Made by a program: the position numbers and the translations under genes. Shown here piece after piece: positions 19,592 through 27,845 of a DNA stretch of 64,000 bases (its first letter is position 1; the number at the start of each line of letters is the position of its first letter). The stretch is from Thiohalocapsa sp963695445 (GTDB lineage: Bacteria; Pseudomonadota; Gammaproteobacteria; Chromatiales; Chromatiaceae), in assembly GCA_963695445.1 (NCBI GenBank), contig CAVOGV010000011.1:39270-103269 (forward strand), given 5' to 3'. A model generated the notes under the pieces. That model ran no database searches and was not told where the DNA came from. It was given only the letters and a program-made list of their open reading frames with translations.

Positions 19592-22500
19592 TCATGCGCC
19601 TGGACCGGCGGCGGTCTTGGCGGACGCGGCCGACGCTGCGGATTCGCGCTCGGTGGTGGCGAGGGCGATGGGCCTGCCAGACTCGTCCAGCAGCGCGGAG
19701 GCGGACACCACGACCTGCAACACGTGCCCATCCTTGGCGATGCGCCGCATTGGCAGCGGGTCTTGGGGGACGCCCGAGCGGATGCCCAGCAAGAGCTGAT
19801 CGAGCCGCACGCGATCCTGCTCCGGGACCAGGGTGCGGACATTCATCCCCAGCGCCTCCGGCTCGCTGTAGCCGTAGATGCGTGCCGCGGCCGGGTTCCA
19901 AGCGCGGATGGTGCCGTCGAGGTCCAGGACCGTCACCGCATCGTTGGAGTCGCGCACTACCGTAGCCAGTCGGCGCTCCTCGCGCAACGCTTCCTGCAGA
20001 CGCTCTAGGCGTTTGACGTCGTCGATGTCGATAAAGACGATGGTCACGCCGTCGATACGGTTGTCGATCGTCTTGTACGGACGGATACGCACCGAATGCC
20101 AGCGACCTTGATTGTCCTTGAGCTCCAGCTCCTTGGTGTTCATGCTGTCGATCACCTCGAGCGCGACCTGTTCCAGGCTCGGGATCTCGAGGTTTGGCTT
20201 GATATTGCCGATCGGGCGGCCGACGTCGGTGTCGATCAGATTCAGCAGACGTTCCGCCGGTTGCGTGAACTGGCGAATACGCAGATCGGCGTCCAGGATC
20301 AGGATCGGCAGGTTGACGCTGCTCAGCAGGTTGAGCAGGTCGTTGTTGGTCTGGGCCATTTCCTCGTTGCGGTTCTCGAGTTCTTCGTTGACCGTCGCCA
20401 GTTCCTCGTTGGCCGATTGCAACTCTTCCTTAGCCGTCTCCAGCTCCTCGTTGGCGCTCTGCAACTCTTCGTTGGTCGACTGCACCTCCTCGTTGGCCGC
20501 ATGCAGCGCCTCGTTGGTGCCTTCCTGTTCCTCGATGACGGACTGCATGTAGCCGCGGGTATCGTCGAGTTCGCGCTCCAGTTCGGCATTGCGCCGCGCC
20601 AGCGCGTCCTGGGCGTCCGGTGTTCCGGCGGAAGGGCCGTCTGATCGGCCTGGCTCGTCGACGGTCGGCGACGTGGCGACCGGTTCGAACAACACCAGCA
20701 GGTTGCACTCTTCGGGAATCGCCCCGCCCAGCGACAGTACCTGGATATCCACCCGCTGCTGTTTGCCGTCGACCCGTAGTCGGACGTTCTCCTTGCGAGC
20801 ATCCTGGCCATTCACGGTCACGGCGTGAATGATCGTGCGCAGCTCCAGGGCCAGGTCCGGATGGACGAGCTTGTACAAATTCAGCGAAGCCTCTCCTGGG
20901 GCGTGTTCGATATAGGGCCACACCCGACCGAGAAAGCGCAGGATGCGCTGATCCGGATCGATGACGACGCCCGCTGGCGTGTAGCGCTCGAGCAAGCGCC
21001 GCTCGGTCTCTCGGTCCAGGTCATAGACCTTGACCTCGCGCCTGGCGGCTGTTGCCGCGGTGACCACCGGGTCGGTTCGCTTGCCCCGGAAAACGACGCC
21101 GGCGTCGCGTCGTGCCGCCACCGATTTCTTCTGGTAAAGCTTGGCTTTCTTGTCCATTGTCCGAAACAGATCGGCCTCGCCACCAATGGTCTCCGAGGAA
21201 CCCAGCAGCAGGAAACCGTCGGGCTGCAGGGCGTAATGAAACATCTGCAACACCTTTTTCTGCAGCACCGCCTCGAAGTAGATCAGGAGGTTGCGGCAGC
21301 TCACCAGATCGATGCGAGAGAACGGCGGGTCTCGGGTGACGTTCTGTACCGCGAAGATGCAAAGATCGCGCAGCACTTTGCTGACCTGATAGCCGCCGGC
21401 GACCTTGCGGAAGTAGCGCGTCAATCGCACCGCCGAGAGTTCCTGGTCGATGCCCTCCGGATAAAGACCGGTGCGTGCCTTCTCGATGGCATCGTCGTCG
21501 ATATCGCTGCCGAAGATCTGGACGCCGGTCCTGGCCGCCTGGTCGCCGAGGCATTCGTGCAAAGCTATAGCGATGGAGTAGACCTCCTGGCCGGTGGAAC
21601 ACCCCGGTACCCAGATACGAATCGGCAGGTCGAGTGGGCGCCCCTTCAGCAGGCTTGGGAAGGCGATGTGCTTGAGCGCCTCGAAACTCTCGGGGTCGCG
21701 GAAGAACCCGGTGACGTTGATCAGGATGTCTTGAAACAGCGCGTCGAGTTCCCGCGGGTCGTGCTGCAGCAATTGTAGGTAGCGCGCTGTGCTGTCGAGC
21801 TTGTGCAGCAGCATGCGCCGGCTGACGCGCCGTTGGATGGTGGTCTGCTTGTAGTAGCTGAAATCGTGCCCGACGCGGGAGCGCAGGAGGATGTGGATCT
21901 TCTTCAGCAACTCGGGTGCGACGACGATGCCTTGCACGCGTTTGTGCAGCGCGAGATCGGATCGCAACAACGGATGCCGGGCGAGGCGCCCGAGTTCGCG
22001 CGCGATTTCCGACGGCGGAAGCACGAAATCGATATGGCCGGCGGCGGCAGCATTGGCGGGCATGGCGTCGTACTCCGCGCTATCGCTGTCCTGCGCGAAG
22101 GTGATGCCGCCGGCCTCCTTGATAGCGCGGCTGCCGAGCGTGCCATCGGACGCAGTGCCGGACAGGATCACGCCGATGGCCTTATTGCCGCGATCCTCCG
22201 CCAAACTCTTCAGAAAGACGTCGATCGGGTGATAGGGCCGTGTCTGGTCGCTCGCGGACATGCAGAGCAGTTGATCGTGCAACAGCCGCACCTGCTGGCC
22301 TGGCGCGATCACGTAGACCTGATTTGGTTGCAGGATCAGGCCGTCGGCGATGACCTGAAGCGGCATCGGGCAATCCCGCTGCAGGAGCTCCGCTAGCAGC
22401 GACTCGTGCGTCGGGTCCAAATGCTGGATCAGCACGAAGGCCATGCCGGTGTCGGGCGACAGATGGCTCAGGAACTGCTTAAAAGCAGCGAGACCGCCTG

Positions 22501-22681
22501 CGGATGCGCCGACAGCAACGATCGGGATCTCGGCGCTGGCGACGCGCGGCGGTGTTGCCGCGGCGTCGGTCTGAGTTGGGCTCTCGTCGTCCGCCCCGCT
22601 ACCAGTGCTGCCCCCTATGCCACTGTCGGTATCACTGCCGAGGTCGTCGTGATGCGCTCCTGGTGGTCGTTTCGGGGGCAT
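19592..22681 (-). CDS. CheB-CheR-PAS chemotaxis-type fusion protein
   Basis: 1,029 residues. Residues about 50-235 are a CheB methylesterase (catalytic Ser in VGASAGG, VLIQHLDPTHESL, LSGTASDGT). Residues about 255-530 are a CheR methyltransferase (YYKQTTIQRRVSRRM, SAM motif WVPGCSTGQEVYS, SCRNLLIYF). A coiled coil of repeated ANEELQS/NEELET units at about 690-790 joins two PAS domains (LPILILDADLRIRQF; NDAVTVLDLDGTIRAWNP). CheY-type receiver is absent, so control is not by classic CheA phosphorylation. No receptor or CheA gene is in the window. Confidence 0.88.
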   Translation of the reverse strand: MPPKRPPGAHHDDLGSDTDSGIGGSTGSGADDESPTQTDAAATPPRVASAEIPIVAVGASAGGLAAFKQFLSHLSPDTGMAFVLIQHLDPTHESLLAELLQRDCPMPLQVIADGLILQPNQVYVIAPGQQVRLLHDQLLCMSASDQTRPYHPIDVFLKSLAEDRGNKAIGVILSGTASDGTLGSRAIKEAGGITFAQDSDSAEYDAMPANAAAAGHIDFVLPPSEIARELGRLARHPLLRSDLALHKRVQGIVVAPELLKKIHILLRSRVGHDFSYYKQTTIQRRVSRRMLLHKLDSTARYLQLLQHDPRELDALFQDILINVTGFFRDPESFEALKHIAFPSLLKGRPLDLPIRIWVPGCSTGQEVYSIAIALHECLGDQAARTGVQIFGSDIDDDAIEKARTGLYPEGIDQELSAVRLTRYFRKVAGGYQVSKVLRDLCIFAVQNVTRDPPFSRIDLVSCRNLLIYFEAVLQKKVLQMFHYALQPDGFLLLGSSETIGGEADLFRTMDKKAKLYQKKSVAARRDAGVVFRGKRTDPVVTAATAARREVKVYDLDRETERRLLERYTPAGVVIDPDQRILRFLGRVWPYIEHAPGEASLNLYKLVHPDLALELRTIIHAVTVNGQDARKENVRLRVDGKQQRVDIQVLSLGGAIPEECNLLVLFEPVATSPTVDEPGRSDGPSAGTPDAQDALARRNAELERELDDTRGYMQSVIEEQEGTNEALHAANEEVQSTNEELQSANEELETAKEELQSANEELATVNEELENRNEEMAQTNNDLLNLLSSVNLPILILDADLRIRQFTQPAERLLNLIDTDVGRPIGNIKPNLEIPSLEQVALEVIDSMNTKELELKDNQGRWHSVRIRPYKTIDNRIDGVTIVFIDIDDVKRLERLQEALREERRLATVVRDSNDAVTVLDLDGTIRAWNPAAARIYGYSEPEALGMNVRTLVPEQDRVRLDQLLLGIRSGVPQDPLPMRRIAKDGHVLQVVVSASALLDESGRPIALATTERESAASAASAKTAAGPGA

Positions 22682-22867
22682 TCGCGTCGCTCGTTTGGGC
22701 GTAGATCGGCTTTACGGTGACAATGCTACCGAGAATACAGGGCTCGCCGAGCAGCGTGAAGAGAGAGATCATTGGCAAACCGCGTCTTAACTGTCTCTCT
22801 TGATCTCCGCCGCGAAATCTTCGATCTCCGCCTCGACATCACCAAGCCCAAGCCCGTGGTGGACGGT

Positions 22868-22963
22868 TAGCGCGGCTGGATGGCGACGGAATCCAGGCTA
22901 AGCTTAAAGAGGCATAAAGAGGCAGGCGGACGCGCCAGCGACATCACGAAAGGATCGCCAAGC
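22868..22963 (+). other. atpA-DUF2254 junction-like sequence upstream of DUF2254
   Basis: TAGCGCGGCTGGATGGCGAC and the following AATCCAGGCTAAGCTTAAA match the bases right after atpA in the second N-ATPase copy (63327 onward). This suggests the DUF2254 gene here was once preceded by an atpA gene. Confidence 0.5.
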
Positions 22964-24313
22964 ATGGTCACGAAACTCCAGCATGGCTGGCAATCGATGC
23001 GGTCGAGCTTCTGGTTCGTCCCCGCCCTGATGGTGGTGGATGCCGTGGTGCTGGCGATCCTCCTGATCACTCTGGACACCAGCGTCGATCTGCATCTGGC
23101 GACGCGCTGGCCGCTGCTCTTCGGCGCCGGCGCGGCCGGCGCCCGTGGTCTGCTGACGACAGTCGCCAGCTCCATGATCACGGTGGCCGGGCTGGTGTTC
23201 TCGATCACCCTCGTGGCCCTCTCGCTGACCTCCAGTCAGTACAGCTCGCGCGTGATTCGCAACTTCATGCGCGACCGCGTCAATCAGTGGGTGCTCGGCA
23301 CCTTTGTCGGCATCTTCGCCTACTGCCTGGTGGTGCTGCGGACGATTCGCGGGGGTGGCGAAGGGGCCTTCGTCCCGTCGCTGGCGGTGCTGGCCGGACT
23401 GCTGCTCGCCTTCGTCGGCATCGCGGTGCTGATCCACTTCATCCATCACATTGCGACCAGCATCCAGGCGTCGAGCATTGTTGCCACGGCCGCGCAGGAG
23501 ACCCTCGCGGCCGTGGATCATCTGTTTCCCGATGCGTTGGCAGACGATGGCGACGAAGGCGCGGGTGACACCCTGGTGAGCGCGCTCGACAGGCAGCCCT
23601 GGTTGGCCGTCGCGGCCGGCAAGACCGGCTACATCGAGAGTCTCGACACGGACGCGCTGCTGGACGTCGCGCGGAAACTGGAGACTATCCTGCGGATGGA
23701 ACATGGCGTCGGCGAATTCGTCGTCTCGGGGACGCCGTTGATCTCGTTGATCGATCCGGGTGACCTAGACGACGCGACGCCGGCCAGACTGAACGCGGTC
23801 TACGTCATCAGTCACCAGCGCACGGTGGAGCAGGATGTCGCCTTCGGCATCCGCCAGGTCGTGGACGTTGCCATGAAGGCCCTTTCGCCAGGCATCAACG
23901 ACACCACCACCGCGGTGATGTGCGTGGACTATCTGGCGGCGATCCTGACCCGGCTGACGACGCGCCGAATCGGGACGCCACACGCGTTGGAAGCGGGTGA
24001 ATTGCGGGTCATTGCCCGCGGCCCAAGCTTCGAGGGCCTGTTGAGCGAGGCCTTTGACCAGATCCGGCAGAACGCCGAAGGCAATGTCGCCGTCCTGTTG
24101 CGGCTGCTTGGCGCGCTGCACACCATCGCCGGCCAGACCGCCAGCCCGAACCGGCGCTGGGTGATTCGACAAAAAGTTGATCAGATCGAGGAGGCGGCCG
24201 AGCGCAGCATCGCGGCGCCGCATGACCGCGACCGGCTCGCCAACCGGCTGACGCAGGTGCGCGAAGCCCTTGTCGCGGCACCGGTATCGTTCGTCCGGAC
24301 AAACCAGAACTGA
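22964..24313 (+). CDS. DUF2254 integral membrane protein
   Basis: Start taken at 22964 (MVTKLQHGWQSM) with AAGGAT upstream; an in-frame ATG at 22880 is rejected because in the second copy it is out of frame with the gene while this start is conserved. 449 residues: four hydrophobic segments in the first 180 residues (VPALMVVDAVVLAILLITL; SMITVAGLVFSITLVALSLT; FVGIFAYCLVVL; LAFVGIAVLIHFIHHIATS), then a soluble domain ending with HDRDRLANRLTQVREALVA. Function unknown. In the ancestral arrangement it followed atpA of the N-ATPase operon. Confidence 0.85.
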   Translation: MVTKLQHGWQSMRSSFWFVPALMVVDAVVLAILLITLDTSVDLHLATRWPLLFGAGAAGARGLLTTVASSMITVAGLVFSITLVALSLTSSQYSSRVIRNFMRDRVNQWVLGTFVGIFAYCLVVLRTIRGGGEGAFVPSLAVLAGLLLAFVGIAVLIHFIHHIATSIQASSIVATAAQETLAAVDHLFPDALADDGDEGAGDTLVSALDRQPWLAVAAGKTGYIESLDTDALLDVARKLETILRMEHGVGEFVVSGTPLISLIDPGDLDDATPARLNAVYVISHQRTVEQDVAFGIRQVVDVAMKALSPGINDTTTAVMCVDYLAAILTRLTTRRIGTPHALEAGELRVIARGPSFEGLLSEAFDQIRQNAEGNVAVLLRLLGALHTIAGQTASPNRRWVIRQKVDQIEEAAERSIAAPHDRDRLANRLTQVREALVAAPVSFVRTNQN

Positions 24314-24365
24314 ACGGGCATAACGAGAACCGCATCCTGATACTGTCCTTTTTGAGGTGCCAGCG

Positions 24366-24515
24366 ATGAGCCAGTCAGCGACCAGGCATGGGGCGTCCGC
24401 CCCCGACCGACTCGCCCGCCTGATTCAGAAGCGGGTCTTTGGCGACCGCGTCAACATCCCGTTGGAAGTTCGCCTGTGGGGCGGCCGCACCTATCGCTTT
24501 GGCGCCGCCGTTTGA
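24366..24515 (+). pseudogene. Truncated N-terminal fragment cut off at the duplication boundary
   Basis: 49 codons, MSQSATRHGASAPDRLARLI. The last codons (FGAAV and stop) lie inside a 45-base block shared with the end of the VIT transporter gene at 56725. The original gene therefore lost its 3' part when the N-ATPase block arrived. The N-terminus faintly recalls cyclopropane-fatty-acid synthase-like proteins, but this is too short to be sure. Confidence 0.45.
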
Positions 24516-24542
24516 GCCCCCGATTTGATGTGTGCAGGGGTT
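24498..24542 (+). repeat. Left boundary block of N-ATPase duplication, copy 1
   Basis: 45 bases matching 56725-56769 with two mismatches. Left of it the two loci are unrelated. Confidence 0.7.
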
Positions 24543-24658
24543 GCACACCTTCGGTGTCGGGCTGGCGGTCACATAGCTCGCTATGCTCCCGGCAGCCCTC
24601 CTTGAAGGCGAGCCTCAATCCTGCGTCATCCGGTACGTAAAGTCTCCGGAAATCGCCC

Positions 24659-24722
24659 TATGTGCGGCAGCGTACCGACAGCCAGCGTCATTGCGCCCAT
24701 AAAGACAGTGTCGCAATGGTTC
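24659..24722 (+). promoter_or_regulatory. Conserved leader with inverted repeat, copy 1
   Basis: About 64 bases nearly identical to 56816-56878 although the sequence on both sides differs. Contains CATTGCG, 16 bases, CGCAATG (24689-24718), a perfect 7-bp inverted repeat. Sits 80 bases upstream of the repeat-protein start; candidate operator or promoter of the N-ATPase unit. Confidence 0.5.
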
Positions 24723-24797
24723 ACTTGGACTCTGCCAGATGAGCGTTTTGGCCCATTGCGGCACAGGCATCGATTCAATCCACATTGGAGTTTGACC

Positions 24798-25285
24798 ATG
24801 AAACACATAAGCCTTCGCAAGACTTTGAGCACTGGCCTATTGCTCGTCGGAACGATCCTGGCCGCAGGCGCATTCGCCCAACCGCAACAAGGCGCCTACG
24901 GTCCAGGCTCAGGCATGGGTCCCGGCATGATGGGTGGCTCCGGCCCTGGATACGGAAGCGATCGCGGGTACGGTCCGGGCTCCGGCATGGGTCCCGGCAT
25001 GATGAATGGCTATGGCCCTGGATACGGTCAAGGTCCGCGCTCCGGCAGGGCCCCGGCATGATGGATGGCTACGGCCCTGGGTACGGCCAGGGTTCAGGCT
25101 CGGGCATGGGCCCCGGCATGATGGATGGCTATGGCCCTGGATACGGTCAAGGTCCGCGCTCCGGCATGGGCCCCGGGATGATGGATGGCTATGGCCCCGG
25201 ATACGGTCAAGGTCCGCGCTCCGGCATGGGTCCCGGCACGATGGGGGGTTACGGTCCGCGCTCCGGTTTTAATCGGACAAGATAA
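24798..25285 (+). CDS. Secreted Gly/Pro/Met-rich 20-residue repeat protein, copy 1 (one frameshift)
   Basis: TTGGAG precedes the ATG at 24798. Signal peptide MKHISLRKTLSTGLLLVGTI...AAGAFA, then repeats of a 20-residue unit near GPRSGMGPGMMDGYGPGYGQ. A missing T near 25048 (GGCAGGGCC instead of GGCATGGGCC) breaks the frame; with it restored the repeats continue to SGFNRTR at 25285, about six units. Met pairs in a flexible Gly/Pro matrix could bind Cu(I), as in other periplasmic Met-rich proteins; that is inference. Located 40 bases upstream of atpD. Confidence 0.65.
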
Positions 25286-25324
25286 CGTCGTGCGTCGCCT
25301 GCGGCCCGAATAGCGGGAGTCGGC

Positions 25325-26788
25325 ATGGGCCATAGCACGGAACAGAGCATGGACCAGGGCACCCCTTCAGCCAATCGCGGCCTGGTCGTCGCGGTGCGCG
25401 GCAGCGTCGTGGATCTGCGCTTCGACGAGCAGCTGCCCTCGATCTATCGGCTACTGCGCGCGGGGTCCGAAGGCCAGATCCGCATCGAAGTGCTGGCGCA
25501 GTTGGATGCCCAGCATGTGCGCGGGATCGCCCTGACACCCACCCAGGGGCTCGCGCGCGGCATGTGGGTGGAGGACAGCGGCGGGCCGCTGATGGCGCCG
25601 GTGGGCAAAGGCATCCTCGGGCGCATGTTCGACGTGTTCGGCAACGCCATCGATCGCCAGCCGGCACCCACTGATCTCCAATGGCGCTCCGTGCATCGCG
25701 CCCCGCCGCCCTTGGCACGGCGCTCCACCCAGTCCGAGGTCTTCGAGACCGGGATCAAGGTCATCGACGTGCTGGTCCCGCTGGAGCGCGGTGGCAAGGC
25801 GGGTCTGTTCGGCGGGGCGGGCGTCGGCAAGACCGTGCTGCTCACCGAGATGATCCACAACATGATCGGACATCAGGAGGGGGTCAGTCTCTTCTGCGGC
25901 ATCGGCGAGCGCTGCCGCGAAGGCGAGGAACTCTACCGCGAGATGAAGGACGCCGGCGTCCTGGCCAGCATGGTGATGGTCTTCGGCCAGATGAACGAGC
26001 CGCCGGGCAGCCGCTTTCGCGTCGGCCATGCCGCGCTGACGATGGCCGAGTATTTTCGCGACGACGAGCAGCGCGACGTCCTGCTGCTGATCGACAATAT
26101 CTTCCGCTTCATCCAGGCCGGCATGGAGGTCTCCGGCCTCATGGGCCAGATGCCCTCGCGCCTGGGCTATCAGCCGACCATGGGGACAGAGTTGTCGGGG
26201 CTGGAGGAGCGGATCGCCAACACCGATGCCGGCGCCATCACCTCCATCCAGGCCGTCTATGTGCCGGCGGACGATTTCACCGACCCGGCCGCGGTCCATA
26301 CCTTCTCCCATCTCTCCGCCTCCATCGTGCTCTCGCGCAAACGCGCGGGCGAAGGGCTGTATCCGGCCATCGATCCGCTGCAATCGAGTTCGCGGATGGC
26401 CACGCCGGGCATCGTCGGCGAGCGGCATTACGCCCTGGCGCAGGAGATCCGGCGCACCCTCGCCCAATACGCGGAGTTGAAAGACATCATCGCCATGCTC
26501 GGCCTGGAGCAGCTCTCGCCGGAGGACCGCAACCTGGTCGCCCGCGCCCGCCGGCTGGAACGCTTTCTCACCCAACCCTTTTTCACCACTGAACGCTTCA
26601 CCGGCCTCACCGGCAAGCTCGTCAGCCTTGCGGACGCGCTTGATGGCTGCGAGCGCATCCTGGGCGATGAATTCAAGGACGTCCCCGAGGGTGCGCTTTA
26701 TATGATCGGGGCGGTGGATGAGGCGAAGGACAAGAAGGACAGCAAGGACAACAGGGACAAGGACAAGGAGAAGGAGAAGACCGCATGA
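25325..26788 (+). CDS. atpD: N-ATPase beta subunit, copy 1
   Basis: 487 residues. Catalytic beta subunit of a Na+-type F-ATPase (N-ATPase). Walker A GGAGVGKTVL, ALTMAEYFRD, the Walker B region DVLLLIDNIFRF and MPSRLGYQPTMG are all present. The gene opens an operon in the characteristic order D-C-Q-R-B-E-F-A-G. The last 25 residues are a Lys/Asp-rich tail (DKKDSKDNRDKDKEKEK) coded by 9-base repeats, absent from ordinary beta subunits. Stop overlaps the atpC start (ATGA). Confidence 0.93.
   Translation: MGHSTEQSMDQGTPSANRGLVVAVRGSVVDLRFDEQLPSIYRLLRAGSEGQIRIEVLAQLDAQHVRGIALTPTQGLARGMWVEDSGGPLMAPVGKGILGRMFDVFGNAIDRQPAPTDLQWRSVHRAPPPLARRSTQSEVFETGIKVIDVLVPLERGGKAGLFGGAGVGKTVLLTEMIHNMIGHQEGVSLFCGIGERCREGEELYREMKDAGVLASMVMVFGQMNEPPGSRFRVGHAALTMAEYFRDDEQRDVLLLIDNIFRFIQAGMEVSGLMGQMPSRLGYQPTMGTELSGLEERIANTDAGAITSIQAVYVPADDFTDPAAVHTFSHLSASIVLSRKRAGEGLYPAIDPLQSSSRMATPGIVGERHYALAQEIRRTLAQYAELKDIIAMLGLEQLSPEDRNLVARARRLERFLTQPFFTTERFTGLTGKLVSLADALDGCERILGDEFKDVPEGALYMIGAVDEAKDKKDSKDNRDKDKEKEKTA
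26724..26780 (+). repeat. AAGGACAAC-type 9-base repeats coding the AtpD tail, copy 1
   Basis: Degenerate tandem of AAGGACAGC/AAGGACAAC units, three codons each (Lys-Asp-X). The same unit builds the hairpins around 29636 and 30386. The second operon has a longer, more regular version at 58819-58899. Confidence 0.7.
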
Positions 26789-27174
26789 ATCTGAAGGTGC
26801 TGCTGCCGTTTCGCGTCTTTGTCGAGGTCGCCGAGGTGACGCGCATTGTCGCCGAGACGGCGAATGGTTCCTTCGGGCTGCTGCCGCGCCGATTAGACGG
26901 TGTTGCGGCGCTGACGCCTGGGATTCTGATCTACGAAACCGAGGCTGAGGGCGAGGTCTACCTTGCCGTGGATGCCGGGGTGCTGGTCAAGACCGGCGCC
27001 GAGGTGCTGGTGTCCGTGCGTCGGGCGATCCGCGGCACCGACCTCGGCCAATTGCACGCGACGGTGGAGCGGGAGTTTCTGATCCTGGATGAGCGCGAGC
27101 AGCAGATGCGCGCGGTGATGGCAAAGTTGGAATCCGGATTTCTTCAGCGTTTCATGAGTCTTCAGCATGAATGA
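26785..27174 (+). CDS. atpC: N-ATPase epsilon subunit, copy 1
   Basis: 129 residues; epsilon subunit of the F1 rotor. N-terminal beta-sandwich (VLLPFRVFVEVAEVTRIVAE, GSFGLLPRRLDG) and C-terminal helices (FLILDEREQQMRAVMAKLES). Overlaps atpD by 4 bases and atpQ by 8 bases, so translation is probably coupled. Confidence 0.9.
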   Translation: MNLKVLLPFRVFVEVAEVTRIVAETANGSFGLLPRRLDGVAALTPGILIYETEAEGEVYLAVDAGVLVKTGAEVLVSVRRAIRGTDLGQLHATVEREFLILDEREQQMRAVMAKLESGFLQRFMSLQHE

Positions 27175-27517
27175 GCCCCCAGACAGAAAGACCTCGGAAG
27201 CTGGCTCGGACAGTGGGCCGACCCTCGCCGGGCAGATCGGCGACAAGGCCACGCGCAAGCTCAAGGCACGGCGTAACCCCACGCCGGGAGTCTGGTTCGG
27301 CCTCGGCATGATGGGGCTGATCGGCTGGTCGGTGGTGGTGCCGACGCTGCTCGGCGCGGCGCTTGGCCTCTGGCTCGACGAGCAGCATCCGGGCACCCAT
27401 TCCTGGACGCTGGCGCTGCTGGTGGGCGGGCTCACGCTCGGCTGTCTCAATGCCTGGCATTGGGTCGCCAAGGAAGAGCGGGCGATGCGCGAAGAACAGG
27501 AGGATAGCGATGAATAA
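27167..27517 (+). CDS. atpQ: N-ATPase AtpQ (AtpI/AtpZ-like) membrane protein, copy 1
   Basis: 116 residues with two membrane helices: PGVWFGLGMMGLIGWSVVVP and HSWTLALLVGGLTLGC. AtpQ is found in N-ATPase operons between atpC and atpR and resembles AtpI-type assembly factors, which support c-ring assembly. Overlaps both neighbours. Confidence 0.85.
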   Translation: MNEPPDRKTSEAGSDSGPTLAGQIGDKATRKLKARRNPTPGVWFGLGMMGLIGWSVVVPTLLGAALGLWLDEQHPGTHSWTLALLVGGLTLGCLNAWHWVAKEERAMREEQEDSDE

Positions 27518-27845
27518 CACGCTGAGCCCATTGCTGGAACTGCTGCCGGAACTGGCGCTGGCGGGGGCCGCCGGCCTGGTGCTCGGGGCGGTCTTCTTCG
27601 GCGGCCTCTGGTGGACGCTGCGCAAGAGCCTGGCGTCTCCCAGACCGGCGCTGTGGCTGTTGGCTAGCCTGCTGGCGCGGATGAGCGTGCTTCTGGTCGG
27701 CTTGTACCTGGTCTCCGACGGCCAGTGGCAACGCCTGCTGACTGGTCTCGTCGGCGTCATCTGCGCGCGTTTTATCATCCTGCGGGTCACCGGCCCAGCC
27801 GACCCAAAATCAGACCGTCGCGACGGAGGCCAGACATGCGCCTGA
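27510..27845 (+). CDS. atpR: N-ATPase AtpR membrane protein, copy 1
   Basis: About 111 residues, three membrane helices (LALAGAAGLVLGAVFFGGLW; LWLLASLLARMSVLLVGLYL; LLTGLVGVICARFIILRV). Small subunit specific to N-ATPase operons; proposed to interact with the a/c subunits through its conserved Arg residues in helices. Overlaps atpQ by 8 and atpB by 10 bases. Confidence 0.85.
   Translation: MNNTLSPLLELLPELALAGAAGLVLGAVFFGGLWWTLRKSLASPRPALWLLASLLARMSVLLVGLYLVSDGQWQRLLTGLVGVICARFIILRVTGPADPKSDRRDGGQTCA

Noticed and set aside
22880..22963. Upstream ATG as the DUF2254 start
   Set aside because: Out of frame with the gene in the second copy, whereas the start at 22964 is conserved with its ribosome site.
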